Shown: positions 35,700 to 48,474 of the stretch, piece by piece
Numbering within the stretch: position 1 is the first letter of the stretch
Layout: every line of letters starts with the position of its first letter
Assembly: GCF_000001735.4 (NCBI RefSeq)
Contig: NC_003070.9
Location: forward strand, 13,138,001-13,202,000
Origin: Arabidopsis thaliana
Taxonomy: Eukaryota; Streptophyta; Magnoliopsida; Brassicales; Brassicaceae
Length of the DNA: 64,000 nt
Reading direction: 5' to 3'
Position numbers and translations under genes: made by a program
The notes under the pieces: generated by a model
The model's database searches: none
The model's input: the letters and a program-made list of their open reading frames with translations, nothing else
What the model was told of the DNA's origin: nothing

Positions 35700-36305
35700 T
35701 AAACCCTTTTCTTTAGTGTAACACTTTTTAACACAAGGTTTGTGTGCTTATGCTATACGCTACAGAATGGCGGGTCGATAAGTTGACACGTTGGTCAATG
35801 ACGTCAAGATTACGAATAGGCAAGTGGGGGCAGAAGATATACTGAATCTATACCTCAGTTCACGGTAATGTGTAAAGCAAAGACTAAGTAAATCACTTGG
35901 TTATCTTGACGATAGCATGCAATACAAATAAAGAACACTGACCACTTCGATTTGACATTCGTGAATTGTCGCTTCACGCCTCCCTCGGGTGTTGGGAGGG
36001 AAATCATACCGTTTTGAAATTCGCGTGGCTGCAAATGGTTAAGCAACTGTTACTAGAAATATCTTTTCTTACTGTAGCCCTAAAAAACAAAGTTAACCTT
36101 TTCTATAAAAGAAGAAAGATGGCAAGATATCATCTCTCACACCTCTACTTCTTCCTATAAAGCACACACTACGTATCCAACAACATCGAAGAACTCGATC
36201 ATTTCTGTTTTGGTATGCAATTAATGATTGTTCTTTTGGTCGGGTTTGTTGCTATTTTTAAAAAACTCATGGTTGATTTATCTCTATTTAATGCAACTCA
36301 TGTAG

Positions 36306-39300
36306 GTACCGACGGTGGTTATAACCGAAATAACCGACGATCGTTATGTCAGGACGGTGAGTGGTTCCTGGGCAATCGGAGCTGATGGAACATGGTTATT
36401 CATATCCAATCACAATAATGCAGTGAGGAGGTTGAGCATTCGGGAAGGGGAGAAGTTAGCATTTGTGCGCCAGCTTGTTAGAGAAGCGTACGGAGAGGAA
36501 TACGTTGAAGGCCCGCTACACCTGACTTACCAATGACCTGATTGGATGGACATGGAAACTACCTTTGGTGGGCGCACAAAGCCAGTAACCATAGCTTCAG
36601 ATGAGACAATGGGAGTGTTTCTAGCTATGCGTTTTGAGTTGGAGGACTTGAGTTTGTTTGTCTCCAAGCAAACGGTGGATGGTGGTTCCGAAGATGGTGG
36701 AACAAGTCAGACTTCAAGTTACGGATTTGCAGATAAAGGTAAATCACCTTTATACGTTAACGCTGAACGATCACCTAACTACGAGTCCGTTGTGTGGAAA
36801 AGGCTTATGCATGACGAGGCGGTCCTCCGCTGGATGCGTTCAACGGAAACAGAAGGTCAAAACGTTGGAGACTCTTCTACCAACGTACAGCAACACCCTG
36901 TGAGACCAGCTGTTAAGGCAGCTTCTCCGATGTTAACGACTGAAAGTATGGACACAGCGACTGAAGATGGAGATCAGGTAAAATATTCTGCGTTTATTAA
37001 ATTCAGCCACTCGAATATACCATTACACTACTAAGACATCTATTTACGCAGGAAGAATACTCAACTGTTGTTGAGGCAGATTTACTTAAAAATCTGGGGT
37101 TACCGTCAATTAATTTAGCCACTGAATCTTACGACTCTCTCAGTGAGGGGGAAGCGTACAACGACGAAAACGACTATCCCGGGGGCGAGACAATTAAGGA
37201 GTGCAATTTTTTTGGGCCTTCCGCAACTAACTTGGTGGAACCTCTAGGTGTACACTTGGATCTCGCGGTACCTTTGCATGAGGCTCTTGAAGACATGTGC
37301 CTTAACTTCGCATCTTTCAACAGGGATGCGGCGCCAACCCTAGACGAACAAGGGGAAGAAGGTACCAATGACATAGCATGTTGTTTTTAAGAACAACACA
37401 TATTGAAAAAATGTTCTAATAATAACTGTCATATAGAGTAACATGCTATTCGTATAAATACCATGCAATAACAATTTTAATTTCGCTGAATTCCTGATTA
37501 GTCATACGAATACAAGCTTAATATCCACATCACATTTGTTTAGTTTAAATAACAAATTTAATTTAATATCACGTAATATAATGATATGTTTACAAACCAA
37601 CACATGCTTTCAACTTACGTTGATATGCATGAGATATCCCTAACCAAAATATAGAGTAACATGCTTTAATATTAGACATCATGGTCTATAGATATTATGT
37701 TGATCAAAATGTTACTGTTTAGTCATACAAATACATGCTTTCTATGTTCACAACATGTGTACAGTTTAAATAATACACGAACTTTATTGTTGTATAGACC
37801 GCGTCGGAATGGAATTAGCAATTCGGGATGTGGTCTACGAAGGTGATGAACTGTTTGTTGGCCGGGTATTCAAAAACAAACAGGATTGCAATGTCAAATT
37901 AGCAGTTCACGCACTTAATAGACGGTTCTATTTCCGTCGTGATCGTTCCTGCAAGAAACTAACGACTTTAACCTGCATTTCTGAAACATGCCCTTGGCGT
38001 GTATACATCGTCAAGCTGGAGGATTCTGACAATTACCAAATTCGAAGTGCTAATCTCGAGCACACTTGCACTGTAGAAGAAAAGAGTAATTACCACAGAG
38101 CAGCAACAACACGGGTCATAGGCAGCATATTTCAGTCTAAGTATGCGGGCAACAGTCGGGGGCCAAGGGCTATTGACCTTCAATGCATCCTATTGACCGA
38201 TTACTCAGTTAGAATTTTCTATTGGAAGGCATGGAAATCAAGAGAAATTGCAATGGATAGTGCACAAGGATCAGCTGCGAATAGTTTCACTCTATTGCCA
38301 GCCTACCTACATGTGCTGCGCGAGGCTAATCCAGGTTCAATTGTTGATCTTAAGACAGAGGTTGATGGAAAGGGTAATCACCGGTTTAAGTACATGTTCT
38401 TAGCATTTGCCGCATCGATTCAAGGTTTCTCTTGCATGAAACGGGTCATTGTTATTGACGGTGCCCACCTGAAAGGCAAATACGGTGGATGCCTCCTAAC
38501 CGCCAGCGGCCAAGACGCTAATTTCCAGGTTTTTCCCATAGCGTTTGGCGTGGTCGATAGCGAAAACGATGACTCATGAGAATGTTTTTTCCGTGTTTTG
38601 AGCACCGCTATACCGGATGGAGATAACCTGACCTTCGTCTCAGACAAACATTCCTCCATTTACACCGGTCTTCGAAGGGTAATCTTTAAAATTGATAATT
38701 TTAAATGTTACATGTTATATACAGCATCTGGCTCTTATTTATTTTAGAACACATGCTATCTACCAATATGCCCTTCTATACACGTATAACACATGTTAAT
38801 TTGCAGGTCTATCCAAAGGCTAAGCACGGGGCATGTATTGTTCATCTGCAACGAAACATAGCAACCTCATATAAAAAGAAACACTTGCTGTTCCACGTGC
38901 CAAGAGCTGCAAGGGCTTTCCGGATCTGTGAATTTCAAACATATTTTAATGAGGTGATATGACTAGATCCGGCTTGCGCCCGATACTTGGAATCTGTTGG
39001 TTTTTGCCATTGGACACGCGCTTATTTCCTTGGGAAAGATACAATGTCATGACTAGCAATGTGGCGGAGTCTTTGAACGCAGTCTTGAAAGAAGCCCGTG
39101 AACTACCAATCATTTCCTTGTTAGAGTTCATTCGGACCACATTAATTTCCTGGTTTGCTATGAGGCGTGAGGCAGCTAGAACCGAAGCATCGCCTCTACC
39201 ACCAAAGATGAGAGAAGTTGTTCATCGAAACTTTGAAAAATCAGTCCGATTTGCGGTTCATCGCCTTGACAGGTACGATTACGAGATAAGGGAGGAAGGC

Positions 39301-39775
39301 GCAAGTGTCTACCACGTGAAGCTTATGGAACACACATGCTCCTGTAGAGCATTTGATTTGCTTCACTTGCCTTGCCCCCACGCAATAACGGCTGCAGTGG
39401 TTGAGGGCGTTCCAATACAAGGACTGATGGCGCCGGCATATTCTGTTGAAAGCTGGAGAATGTCTTACCTAGGTACCATAAAACCTGTACCCGAGGTTGG
39501 TGACGTTTTCGCTTTACCTGAACCAATAGCCTCTCTCCACCTCTTCCCGCCAGCCACGCGCCGTCCATCGGGACAGCCGAAAAAGAAAAGAATTACTTCA
39601 AGGGGGGAATTCACGGTAAACGTTATACATTTGGAATTTACTGTAACACCCTTAGTGTTTTACATTCCTAACACTTGCTCAATCTTCATCTCAGGGTCCC
39701 CAGCGACAAGTAACACGTTGTTCTCGTTGCACAGGCTCCGACCATAATCGCGCCACGTGCAAAATGCCCATATAA
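36306..39775 (+). pseudogene. MURA-type (MuDR) transposase with SWIM zinc finger, inactivated
   Basis: Exons are about 36306-36975, 37052-37361, 37798-38678, 38807-39615 and 39695-39775 with GT-AG introns; a further 5' exon is likely. The N-terminal MuDR domain reads VVITEITDDRYVRTVSGSW. A FLYWCH/DBD-like zinc region has CKKLTTLTC and CPWRVY. The MULE transposase core has VIVIDGAHLKGKYGG (first Asp) and FVSDKHSS (second Asp). The SWIM finger is CSCRAFDLLHLPCPHAI, and a C-terminal zinc knuckle CSRCTGSDHNRATC ends the protein. Inactivating lesions are in-frame TGA at 36534, 38577 and 38957 and a frameshift near 39030. The 38577 stop sits exactly where the family has Trp (ENDDS-W-E). Confidence 0.85.
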
Positions 39776-39824
39776 AGGTACAATGTTATTTTATACCGTA
39801 TCATGCTATAGATAGAAACAACGT

Positions 39825-39968
39825 TCATACAATTTTTATAATATCATCTGCAGGGGGTATTGTGGCTCGCGTCTTCTTCATGAGTTATATGTTGTGTCAT
39901 ACAATTTTTATAATATCATCTGCAGGGGGTATTGTGGCTCGCGTCTTCTTCATGAGTTATATGTTGTG
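39825..39968. repeat. Perfect 72-bp tandem duplication
   Basis: 39825-39896 and 39897-39968 are identical, starting TCATACAATTTTTATAATAT. The pair lies just after the MURA stop codon. Confidence 0.9.
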
Positions 39969-40583
39969 TTATATAAGTAAGGGGAAGTCCATCACATATG
40001 GATATTATGTAAAAGGAAGGGTCACTTGGTATAATGTACATATTAGCAATTAGATGTGGCGATTAGGGTGACAACTAAAAGCTACGTTGAGAATGCAATC
40101 AAGGGACCCCAATTCCAGTCGGTGCCGTATAGAAGACCACCTTCCACGAGGCAAAGGATAATGTTCTGTTTTTTGGCTTTTGTGTAGAAAAAAACTTTCT
40201 GTTCCCCCTTTTGTAAACAGACTCATGATATTAAGTAAAGACGCGAGTGTTTAATTATTAATACGTGGTGTAATGTTAAAATTCAAATCCACAGACAAGG
40301 GGTTAAATGAGGAAATATATGTAAACAAATATAACGAATAGATATAGCACCACTACGGGCAAATTAAAGTCCATAAACATGTTCAGCCATCATGAACTGA
40401 CATTTTATGTCAAGGATTCCAACAAGATGAAATCATTCCAACCATAAATCAAATAAGATGCTATTCGAGAAAACCACATGTGATGTTTAGTAATTGCGTG
40501 AGGTATAACCGGGCACCGAGAGTTGAACAGTTCCACATAGGATTCCTTATGCCACTTCGACTACTTTGTTAGAACCCAATAAG

Positions 40584-41470
40584 TGTTGAACCAAGGATTC
40601 ACACAATAGATTTGTTTAGAGAGGGAAAACAAATCTAGTAATTTCTCTTCATTAGGTATTCTATCCAAGACTCGATTACAAAAGATGTTCTAATCTCTTA
40701 TGAAATACATTAGGGTTTTGTTCAAGAACAGAAAAAGAGTTAGGGTTTTAAAAAGGTATAGCTGCATCCATGATGGATTGCCTACGTACCCTGTGAAGGG
40801 ATCAAGCCATTCGTAGTTCTCAATAGGTATAAAGTTATGTGTTTCTTGTGAGTATCCAAAGATGACCCTTTTGTGAAGTCCCTGAGACACTTTATATAGG
40901 GTCGTTAAACCGCCTCCTTCGCGATATTCTCGAAAGATTTCCATTTATCCTTAAGTCGGTTCTGGAGGATAATCGTATTAAAGATATTTTCCTTATTCTT
41001 CGGAGGCTTCGGAAAGATTTCTTGATCCGACATTATCTTCAAAGATTCTCCTTTATCATTTCCGAAAGTCCCATAAAAGATCCTATTTTACTGGAAATGA
41101 TCCTTTGAGAATGAATGGTTTTTACAAGTCTTTGTCTCGGGTGTTCTTCACGGCTCGGTGGTCGTTTGAAAGGTGGCTTCGGGCAAACGGTATGTACCGG
41201 CTCGGGCGCGCTTGATGACTGTCCATTAAGCTCAATTGGGTGTCTCCCTAGGCGATATAGATGTTTTCCGCAGCGTTCTCACGATTGGCTCGGATTGTGT
41301 TCATAGGATTAACACCCGAGCCATTTTACGAACTCCGTGACGGTTGATCGAATAAGGTCCCGAGGTGCTTTGTTCTAGGCTAGGGGCCAATCACATGTTT
41401 AACCATGAGGTGATTGTTATTCTTATACTGTTTGGCTCGGTCTTTCTTGTGGGGGAATTCGACCCCAACA
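40584..41470 (-). mobile_element. Solo LTR (887 bp) with 5-bp target duplication
   Basis: The sequence begins TGTTGAACC (40584) and ends CCCCAACA (41470), with the 5-bp duplication ATAAG at 40579-40583 and 41471-41475. A TATA-like CCCTATATAAAG on the minus strand near 40898 and a following transcribed-looking stretch suggest minus-strand orientation, reading TGTTGGGGTCGAATTC first. No internal retrotransposon domain is present, so it is a solo LTR left by LTR-LTR recombination. Confidence 0.8.
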
Positions 41471-41662
41471 ATAAGTGCTTCTGCACCACACATTCCACCC
41501 CCCAACTACGCCACATAAATGAGTGAATATATACACTAACAATATTGGACTATATATACATATTGGCTATCAACATCTCCGTCAATAATAAAACGTCCTC
41601 CGGCCTACTTACACATGCTTGCAAGGGTAGAAATGAGATAGTATCGTCAGAATCCAGTACTC

Positions 41663-42085
41663 ATGCGGGTGGATGGGCTGTTCAGAAAACAATTTGACGA
41701 CACATTGGAGGCAAACAACCCGGAAGCACATTATCTTGAAAGACTAAGGTATGATTTAGTCATGGCAAAAAAACACATTTTTAAAGCTGTAAACAAGGTA
41801 GATGAGGCGTTGTTTGTTATGGCTATGTTGTCTATTTTTGGTGGTGAGAAGGAGCTAGGTGAATTTTTCACTGAACAACTGTTTGCCCTACCTTCGGCCA
41901 AAGTATTAGCTATGGGTGATTCTTTATTTGCAGCTCTTGAACAAATGGCTGTGCGCAATGGTACAGCTTACAGGCTTACATGGAATGGGGCCCATCCTCC
42001 ATGTGTATCAATCCACAACATATATAATAGATGCGAAGAGTGCTACATTTTCTTTTGTTCAAAAGAATTCTGTCGGCGATGTTAG
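41663..42085 (+). pseudogene. F-box-associated-like fragment inside the MULE
   Basis: A 140-codon frame contains NNPEAHYLERLRYDLVMAKK and VDEALFVMAMLSIFGGEKEL, followed by a cysteine-rich end (CEECYIFFCSKEFC). The order of a NPEA-Y motif, an alanine-rich helical repeat and a terminal C..C..C...C is like the C-terminal part of some Arabidopsis F-box proteins (At1g67623/At2g35280 type). No F-box is present and the sequence upstream is broken by stops. It may be a host gene piece captured by the MULE. The family link is by memory and tentative. Confidence 0.4.
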
Positions 42086-42609
42086 ATGGTACAAGCTGCA
42101 CCCAACGTTGGAAATCTCGTAACCAGAAGGGAAGCATCCTTTAAAATAATATGCTGTTATTGTATATTAACCCGCATATCATCTATAAATCACATTCTGT
42201 TTGTAAAAAGTACATATTTTATGTCTAATGTGTTCGTGGTTATGATAACGGTGCCAAATAACGCTATTACATTAAAATGGCATGATATGTACCTATATTA
42301 CATGTTTTATATTGACTTTTTGATCATGTTAATCTGTCTAAGGTGTATAATCCAAAATATTTATAATATTATTATTATTGCAATCTTTACAACCGGGTAA
42401 GTCCTAAATATCAACTAAGCCACAGTTAGAATGCATCTATATTTAAACGAATCATGAGGTAAATATAAAACGCACGGTACATATTAGAATTGCAGTGACA
42501 TATTTTTACTACACAAAACAGGTGCATAGAAAGAACATTAGGTACTCAACTATTAGGTGTCTAAAATATTACAGAATCAGGTAATAGAAGGTAAACACAC
42601 TAGAACATT

Positions 42610-43462
42610 TGTAATATGATCCTGGTTAGAATCACAGTCCCTTGAATACACTTCGTGTGGTTGATTGTAAGATGATGAGATTGTTCAGGAACAGTCTGCA
42701 GATTGACTGTATGATGGTGATGGTGATGGCGATCGAGTATCAGATCCTGATGGTGCGATCTAGTAGATTTGGTGACAGTGATGATGATGACGCGATCGAG
42801 TAGATTTGTTGATATGATGCTGCGATAGAGTGATTTTGGTGAAGTGATGATATGATGCTGCGATAGAGTGATTTTGATGAAGTGATGATATGATGCTGCG
42901 ATAGAGTGGTTTTGGTGAACTGATGCTATGATGCTGCGATAGAGTGATTTGGTGAAGTGATGATATGATGCTGCGATAGAGTGGTTTTGGTGAAGTGATG
43001 ATATGGAGATGAGATCGAGTATGGTGATGGAATGGGGATCGAGTAGAACTTCCAAAGGATGTGAAAGACCTTTGAACTTCCGAGCTTGATCGTGCTTGGA
43101 TATGACACACCAAAAGCATTCACAAGATGAGATCGTGATATTACACACACAAACTCAAGATCAAACGAATTCAGAAAGAGATTTGATAAGAAAAATTTTT
43201 GATGATTTGATTACAAGGAGAAGAAGAGATTATAAAGAAGAAGAAGAGTCTAGGGAAGATGTAAAGTCGTCATAGGGAAAGAAAAACGAAATAAACACAC
43301 AAAGACTAAATTCAAATAAAATGGGCTTCTCCTTGGCAATGGGCTGCGAGACAACAATGGGCTGATGTGGTCGAGTGTGTGGGCTTGCCTCGTTAAAAAC
43401 CTCTCTTGGAAAACCCAATGGGACAAAACCAAGAGGAGGGAAAAAGAGTGCAAGTCACACAC
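42610..43462 (-). repeat. 3' LTR of the gypsy element
   Basis: The LTR appears to begin on the minus strand at about 43462 (TGTGTGACTTGC) just after a purine tract (AATAGAGGTG) that follows the pol stop, and to end near 42610 (ATCATATTACA). A TATA-like TTTATAATC lies near 43230. Its downstream half contains about five tandem units of roughly 37 bp with GATGCTGCGATAGAGTG (42816-43000). The exact outer base is uncertain. Confidence 0.65.
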
Positions 43463-43477
43463 CTCTATTGTTGTCGC

Positions 43478-46400
43478 TTAAACCGCTTGAATCACAACCA
43501 ACGTGGTTTGACAAGCATCTTGTTTAAGACTGCCCTCAATGTGTTGTAGAAGTGTAGTGATATCTTGATTTAGTAGTCTAGTCTTCGATCTTGTCATTGG
43601 ACCATTAAGAACATGCATTGCTTCCTTTTTTGTAGCTCCAAGCAGTTCATCTTCATGTTGGGTCGAGTAGTCCATCGAGTCATTAGATTCAAGCTCCCTC
43701 AAATCTTCAACAGCATGCTTGATCGAGTGGTTGATAACTTTCCCTCCTTCAAACTGCTCCTTAGCTCCATGATCCAAGCTTGTCATTATCACATCATCTC
43801 CATGATCCAAGCTTGTCATTATCTCATCAGCTCCATGATCCAAGCTTGTCATTATCTCATCAGCTCCATGATCCAAGCTTGTCATTATCACATCATCCTC
43901 TCCCAGTTGAAAAGGATTTGACCTCAAATCTGTGTTGTCTGCAATAAAAGGAAAAAGGTCAGCAACATTAAAACTATTACTCACATTATACTTACCTTGC
44001 AAATCCAAAGAGTAGGCATTGTTGTTGATCCTCTTGAGCACTTTAAAGGGTCCGTCTATCCTCGACATAAGTTTGGACTTTCTCTCTTTAGGAAAACGTT
44101 CTTTTCGGAGATGAATCCAAACCAAGTCTCCCTCGTTGAAGATGACTTCCTTTCTACTCTTGTTGGCGTGCTTAGCATACTGTTTTGTTTTCTCTTCAAT
44201 GTTCTTCTTGGCCTGCTCATGAATCTGTTGCACCAATTCTGCCTTCTTCTTTCCATCTAGACTGACTCTTTCACTCAAAGGCAAAGGCATTAAATCCAAA
44301 GGAGTAGTAGGATTGAACCCATAAACGATTTGAAAAGGCGAAAATTTAGAGGCAGAATGCATAGAGTGATTATATGCAAATTCAACATGAGGTAGACAGT
44401 CCTCCCAAGTCTTTAGATTCTTTTTAATCAATGCACGCAAGAGTGTAGACAATGTCCTATTAACGACCTCAGTTTGCCCATCAGTTTGTGGATGACAAGT
44501 AGTAGAAAACAACAACTTAGTTCCTAGCTTAGACCAAAGAGTTTTCCAAAAATAACTAAGAAACTTAGTGTCTCTATCTGATACTATGGTCTTAGGCATG
44601 CCATGCAAACGAACAACTTCCCTAAAGAACAGATTGGCTATATGTATGGCATCATCAGTTTTATGACAAGGGATGAAATGTGCCATTTTAGAAAATCTAT
44701 CAACAACCACAAAAATCGAGTCCTTACCTGTCCTGGTCCTTGGCAAACCTACTACAAAGTCCATAGAAATATCATTCCAAGGATGCGAAGGAATAGGAAG
44801 AGGAGTATACAAACCGTGGGGTTGTGACTTAGCCTTAGCTTGTTTACATGTGGGACACCTTTCACATATTCTCTCCACGTCTCTTTTCATATGCGGCCAG
44901 TGAAAGTGATCTTGCATTACTTTAATAGTTTTTGAGACTCCAAAGTGTCCCATTAAGCCTCCACCATGTGCTTCCCTTATAAACAGCTCTCTCAAAGACG
45001 AATTAGGAATACACAAACGGTTATCATAAAACAAGAACCCGTCATGTCTATAATATTTTCCAAATGCAAACTTTTCACAAGATGAATATATCTTTTCAAA
45101 ATCAGAATCATTTGCATAAAGAGATTTTATATGCTCAAAACCAAGTAACTTAGCATCAAGAGATGAGAGAAGAACATACCTCCTTGACAATGCATCAGCA
45201 ACTACATTGTCCTTACCTTTCTTATATTTGATGACATAAGGAAATGTCTCAATGAATTCAACCCACCTTGCATGCCTCTTGTTGAGTTTCTGTTGTCCTT
45301 TAAGATGCTTCAAGGACTCATGGTCTGTGTGAATGACAAACTCCTTAGGCCAGAGGTAATGTTGCCCCGTTTGTAATGCCCTTACTAAAGCATAAAGTTC
45401 TTTGTCATAGGTAGGATAGTTGAGAGTAGCTCCTCCAAGCTTTTCACTGAAATAAGCTATTGGCTTCTTATCCTGCATTAAGACAACACCAATTCCTACC
45501 CCGGAGGCATCACATTCAATTTCAAAAGTTTTAAGAAAATCAGGAAGTGATAAAACAGGGGCATGAGTAAGCTTCTCTTTTAGGGCCTGGAAAGCATCTT
45601 CTTGAGCTTGTTCCCACTTGAATCCAACATTTTTCTTAATAACTTCGGTCAGTGGAGCTGCTAGAGTGCTAAAGTCCTTCACAAACCTCCTATAGAAACC
45701 AGCAAGTCCATGGAAGCTCCTCACTTCCCCTACAGATTTAGGACTTGGCCATTCTCGAATTGCCTTCACCTTCTCTTCGTCAACTTTAACTCCATCTGTA
45801 CTCACAACAAAACCTAAGAAGACAAGGTTATCTGTTCCAAAAGTACATTTCTTAAGATTGGCATAAAGCTTTTCCTTCCTAAGTACTTCTAAAACCATTT
45901 TCAAATGTTCAACATGTTCTTCTAGACTCTTGCTGTAAACTAGGATGTCATCAAAATAAACAATAACAAAACGTCCTATAAAAGCTCTAAGAACATGATT
46001 CATCAGTCTCATGAATGTACTAGGTGCATTTGTCAGCCCGAATGGCATCACTAACCATTCATATAAACCTTGTATAGTTTTAAATGCAGTTTTCCATTCA
46101 TCGCCTTCTTTCATCCTAATTTGATGATACCCACTTTTTAAATCAACCTTAGAAAAGATGCTAGAACCATGCAATTCGTCTAACATATCATCTAATCTAG
46201 GTATAGGATGGCGATACTTCACTGTTATATTGTTGATGGCTCTGCAATCAACACACATCCTCCAGCTTCCATCCTTCTTAGGTACAAGCAACACAGGTAC
46301 TGCACAGGGACTCATACTCTCACGAATATGGCCTCTCTCCATCAGCTCAGTCACTTGCTTTTCTAGCTCCTTAGTCTCCACGGGATTGGTCCTATAAGCC

Positions 46401-46726
46401 GGTCTGTTTGGCAAAGACGCTCCTGGAACAAAGTCAATTTGGTGCTCAATGCCTCTAATGGGTGGTAAGCCTACTGGATTCTCCTCTGGAAACACATCAG
46501 TATAATCCTGCAATAGAAACTTAATTTTGCTAGGAATAGCCTGCTCAGGATTAGTTAGACTCATAAGAGTCTCTTTAAAGACAAACAATAACTTAGATGA
46601 TTGAAAACCACTTCCCTTTTGCTTACTCTCGTTGATCATGAGGTTAGATGGTTTAACAGTTTGTTTCTTTCTCATCTTCATGCTCAACTGGTCTAGGTAC
46701 ACCTCATGAGGCGTCATTGGAACCAA
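43478..46726 (-). CDS. Gypsy pol: reverse transcriptase, RNase H, integrase (broken from gag)
   Basis: This long frame of 1082 codons starts downstream of the protease. Reverse transcriptase motifs include [37 protein letters not shown] and the catalytic YFDDILVYS. RNase H has [10 protein letters not shown] and HTDHESLK. Integrase has an HHCC finger (CPTCKQAK) and the D..D..E core ([28 protein letters not shown]). The C-terminus lacks an obvious chromodomain and carries four 11-residue repeats ([11 protein letters not shown] type). All core motifs are present, but translation as part of a gag-pol polyprotein is blocked by the lesion near 46765. Confidence 0.9.
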   Translation of the reverse strand: MVPMTPHEVYLDQLSMKMRKKQTVKPSNLMINESKQKGSGFQSSKLLFVFKETLMSLTNPEQAIPSKIKFLLQDYTDVFPEENPVGLPPIRGIEHQIDFVPGASLPNRPAYRTNPVETKELEKQVTELMERGHIRESMSPCAVPVLLVPKKDGSWRMCVDCRAINNITVKYRHPIPRLDDMLDELHGSSIFSKVDLKSGYHQIRMKEGDEWKTAFKTIQGLYEWLVMPFGLTNAPSTFMRLMNHVLRAFIGRFVIVYFDDILVYSKSLEEHVEHLKMVLEVLRKEKLYANLKKCTFGTDNLVFLGFVVSTDGVKVDEEKVKAIREWPSPKSVGEVRSFHGLAGFYRRFVKDFSTLAAPLTEVIKKNVGFKWEQAQEDAFQALKEKLTHAPVLSLPDFLKTFEIECDASGVGIGVVLMQDKKPIAYFSEKLGGATLNYPTYDKELYALVRALQTGQHYLWPKEFVIHTDHESLKHLKGQQKLNKRHARWVEFIETFPYVIKYKKGKDNVVADALSRRYVLLSSLDAKLLGFEHIKSLYANDSDFEKIYSSCEKFAFGKYYRHDGFLFYDNRLCIPNSSLRELFIREAHGGGLMGHFGVSKTIKVMQDHFHWPHMKRDVERICERCPTCKQAKAKSQPHGLYTPLPIPSHPWNDISMDFVVGLPRTRTGKDSIFVVVDRFSKMAHFIPCHKTDDAIHIANLFFREVVRLHGMPKTIVSDRDTKFLSYFWKTLWSKLGTKLLFSTTCHPQTDGQTEVVNRTLSTLLRALIKKNLKTWEDCLPHVEFAYNHSMHSASKFSPFQIVYGFNPTTPLDLMPLPLSERVSLDGKKKAELVQQIHEQAKKNIEEKTKQYAKHANKSRKEVIFNEGDLVWIHLRKERFPKERKSKLMSRIDGPFKVLKRINNNAYSLDLQGKYNVSNSFNVADLFPFIADNTDLRSNPFQLGEDDVIMTSLDHGADEIMTSLDHGADEIMTSLDHGDDVIMTSLDHGAKEQFEGGKVINHSIKHAVEDLRELESNDSMDYSTQHEDELLGATKKEAMHVLNGPMTRSKTRLLNQDITTLLQHIEGSLKQDACQTTLVVIQAV
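43765..43896 (-). repeat. Four 33-bp tandem repeats in the gypsy pol C-terminus
   Basis: Four in-frame units of CTCCATGATCCAAGCTTGTC plus 13 bases encode [22 protein letters not shown]. The copies are nearly identical at DNA level, which indicates recent slippage. Confidence 0.9.
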
Positions 46727-46748
46727 TATGGTTTTTCTGCCCTTGAAC

Positions 46749-48236
46749 TCAAAGATTTGGCGATTGGTGAAGCCTTACCTTACGGTCCGATTGCCATGGT
46801 CTTCCAAGTAGTATGTGACTAGCTTCCATAGGCAGTATGTCACACAAAATTTCGTCCTCATACTTGCCAATAGATAATGGTACCTTCACTTGTCTGTCCA
46901 CGCTCATCTCTCCATCCTCATTCAACCATTGCAACTTGTATGGCCTTGGATGCTTCATAACTTTTAGACCAAGCTTCTCCACCATGGTTTCACTAGCAAC
47001 GTTGGTGCAACTTCCGCCATCTATGATCAAGCTACAGACCTTGTCATTGACCATACAACTTGAATGAAACAGGTTCTCTCGCTGCTCTTGTTCATCCGTT
47101 TTGGCTATCACACTCAAAGCTTTCATTGTAACCAATAGCTCTCCTTTTGATGGTGCTTCATAGTCTTCTGTTGATGAACTCTCTTCTAGTTGCTCATCCT
47201 CTGACTCTATCTCACCAGTGTCTTTGATTATCATGATCCTCTTGTTTGAACACTCACTAGCATAATGACCATGTCCCTGACACTTAAAGCCCTTGATGTC
47301 TCTAGTTCTTGTCATAACAGCTTTGCCCTTTCCTTTCTGATCTTGATCCTCAACTTTTGGTTTGATGAAAGGCTTATAATCTTTCTGAAATCCTGATCGT
47401 TCATCCTTGTGGTAGCTAGGCTTTCCTGAACCAAAACTAGGCTTAGAGCTCCTTCTCTTCAGCTGTTTTTCAAACATGATTGCTTTGTGCAGTAGCTCCT
47501 CTAACTCCACATAGTGCTGAACCTCCAATCTGTCTATGATATCTCTGTTTAGACCTCCCATGAACCTAGACATTATGGCTTCATTATCCTCCTGAATATC
47601 AGCTCTTAACATCAAGGTTTCCATCTCTTTGTAGTACTCCTCTACGGATTTGTTTCCTTGGACAAGATTTCTCAATCTGTTGTGTAGCTCTCTGTAGTAG
47701 TGACTTGGCACGAATCTCTTCCTCATTATGGTCTTCATTTGAGTCCAGGACTCAATTGGATAGTCTCCAGCACGTCTCCTTGTGGTAACCAATTGATCCC
47801 ACCAACTCAAGGCGTAATTCTGAAATTCGGTTGGTGCCACTTTCACTTTGCTTTCTTCAGTATATTGTTGGCAATTGAACACGAGCTCAATCTTCTTTTC
47901 CCATTCTAGATACTCATCAGGGTCGTTGGTTCCTTTGAAAGAAGGAATACGTATCTTCAAGCCGGCAAGATCATCTCTAGGTAGAACTCTTTCTTCTCTG
48001 TCATGCCTCCTCCTTCTATGGTTGGTCTGTCTAGAGGATTGACTATAGTAACTCATTGTGTCTCTATCGTCTACAGGATCTCTAGGCTCTCTTCTAGTTC
48101 GATCTCTATCTGGGTCAGAATTGATATGCTCTTGCCTGAAAGCTTCCAGCCTAGCATCGAGTAACTTAGTCATTGTTGCAGTGAGAGCAACAAGCATTAG
48201 TTTGTTGCTGTTTTCTCCTTCTTCCTCGTCTGCCAT
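46749..48236 (-). CDS. Gypsy gag and aspartic protease region
   Basis: From Met at 48236 ([10 protein letters not shown]) this frame encodes a gag protein with [20 protein letters not shown] and the [10 protein letters not shown] and [14 protein letters not shown] motifs of the retrotransposon gag domain. A zinc knuckle follows ([11 protein letters not shown], with the first Cys position altered), then an aspartic protease ([13 protein letters not shown] and ILLGRPW). The frame ends after DRKV, where the family continues directly into pol. A short deletion at about 46755-46770 shifts the frame there, so gag-pro and pol are now separate. Confidence 0.88.
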   Translation of the reverse strand: MADEEEGENSNKLMLVALTATMTKLLDARLEAFRQEHINSDPDRDRTRREPRDPVDDRDTMSYYSQSSRQTNHRRRRHDREERVLPRDDLAGLKIRIPSFKGTNDPDEYLEWEKKIELVFNCQQYTEESKVKVAPTEFQNYALSWWDQLVTTRRRAGDYPIESWTQMKTIMRKRFVPSHYYRELHNRLRNLVQGNKSVEEYYKEMETLMLRADIQEDNEAIMSRFMGGLNRDIIDRLEVQHYVELEELLHKAIMFEKQLKRRSSKPSFGSGKPSYHKDERSGFQKDYKPFIKPKVEDQDQKGKGKAVMTRTRDIKGFKCQGHGHYASECSNKRIMIIKDTGEIESEDEQLEESSSTEDYEAPSKGELLVTMKALSVIAKTDEQEQRENLFHSSCMVNDKVCSLIIDGGSCTNVASETMVEKLGLKVMKHPRPYKLQWLNEDGEMSVDRQVKVPLSIGKYEDEILCDILPMEASHILLGRPWQSDRKVRLHQSPNL

Positions 48237-48459
48237 GACACTACAATGACAAAAACGACAACAACAAGTAAAAGGATCTTTAGAAACAAGTAGATCGAGT
48301 ATAGAAGTTGATGAGTCCAAAAACAATTACACAAGTTCCAATCGTTTTCAAGCGGATCTATCAGTTCTAACAAGTTTCTAATACCAAAAACGATAAGATT
48401 CAACTCTAGAAGCAATACAGAATATGAAAAGTCGAAATGGATACAACCTGACACGAAGC

Positions 48460-48472
48460 GGCTCTGATACCA
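48460..48472 (-). promoter_or_regulatory. Gypsy primer binding site (initiator tRNA-Met)
   Basis: The minus strand reads TGGTATCAGAGCC, a perfect complement to the 3' end of plant initiator tRNA-Met, just inside the 5' LTR. Confidence 0.9.
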
Positions 48473-48474
48473 CT

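Noticed and set aside
42600..43150. Histidine- and serine-rich minus-strand frame of 182 codons
   Set aside because: It is translation of the LTR tandem repeat. The same words recur in the LTR copies at 48406-49301.
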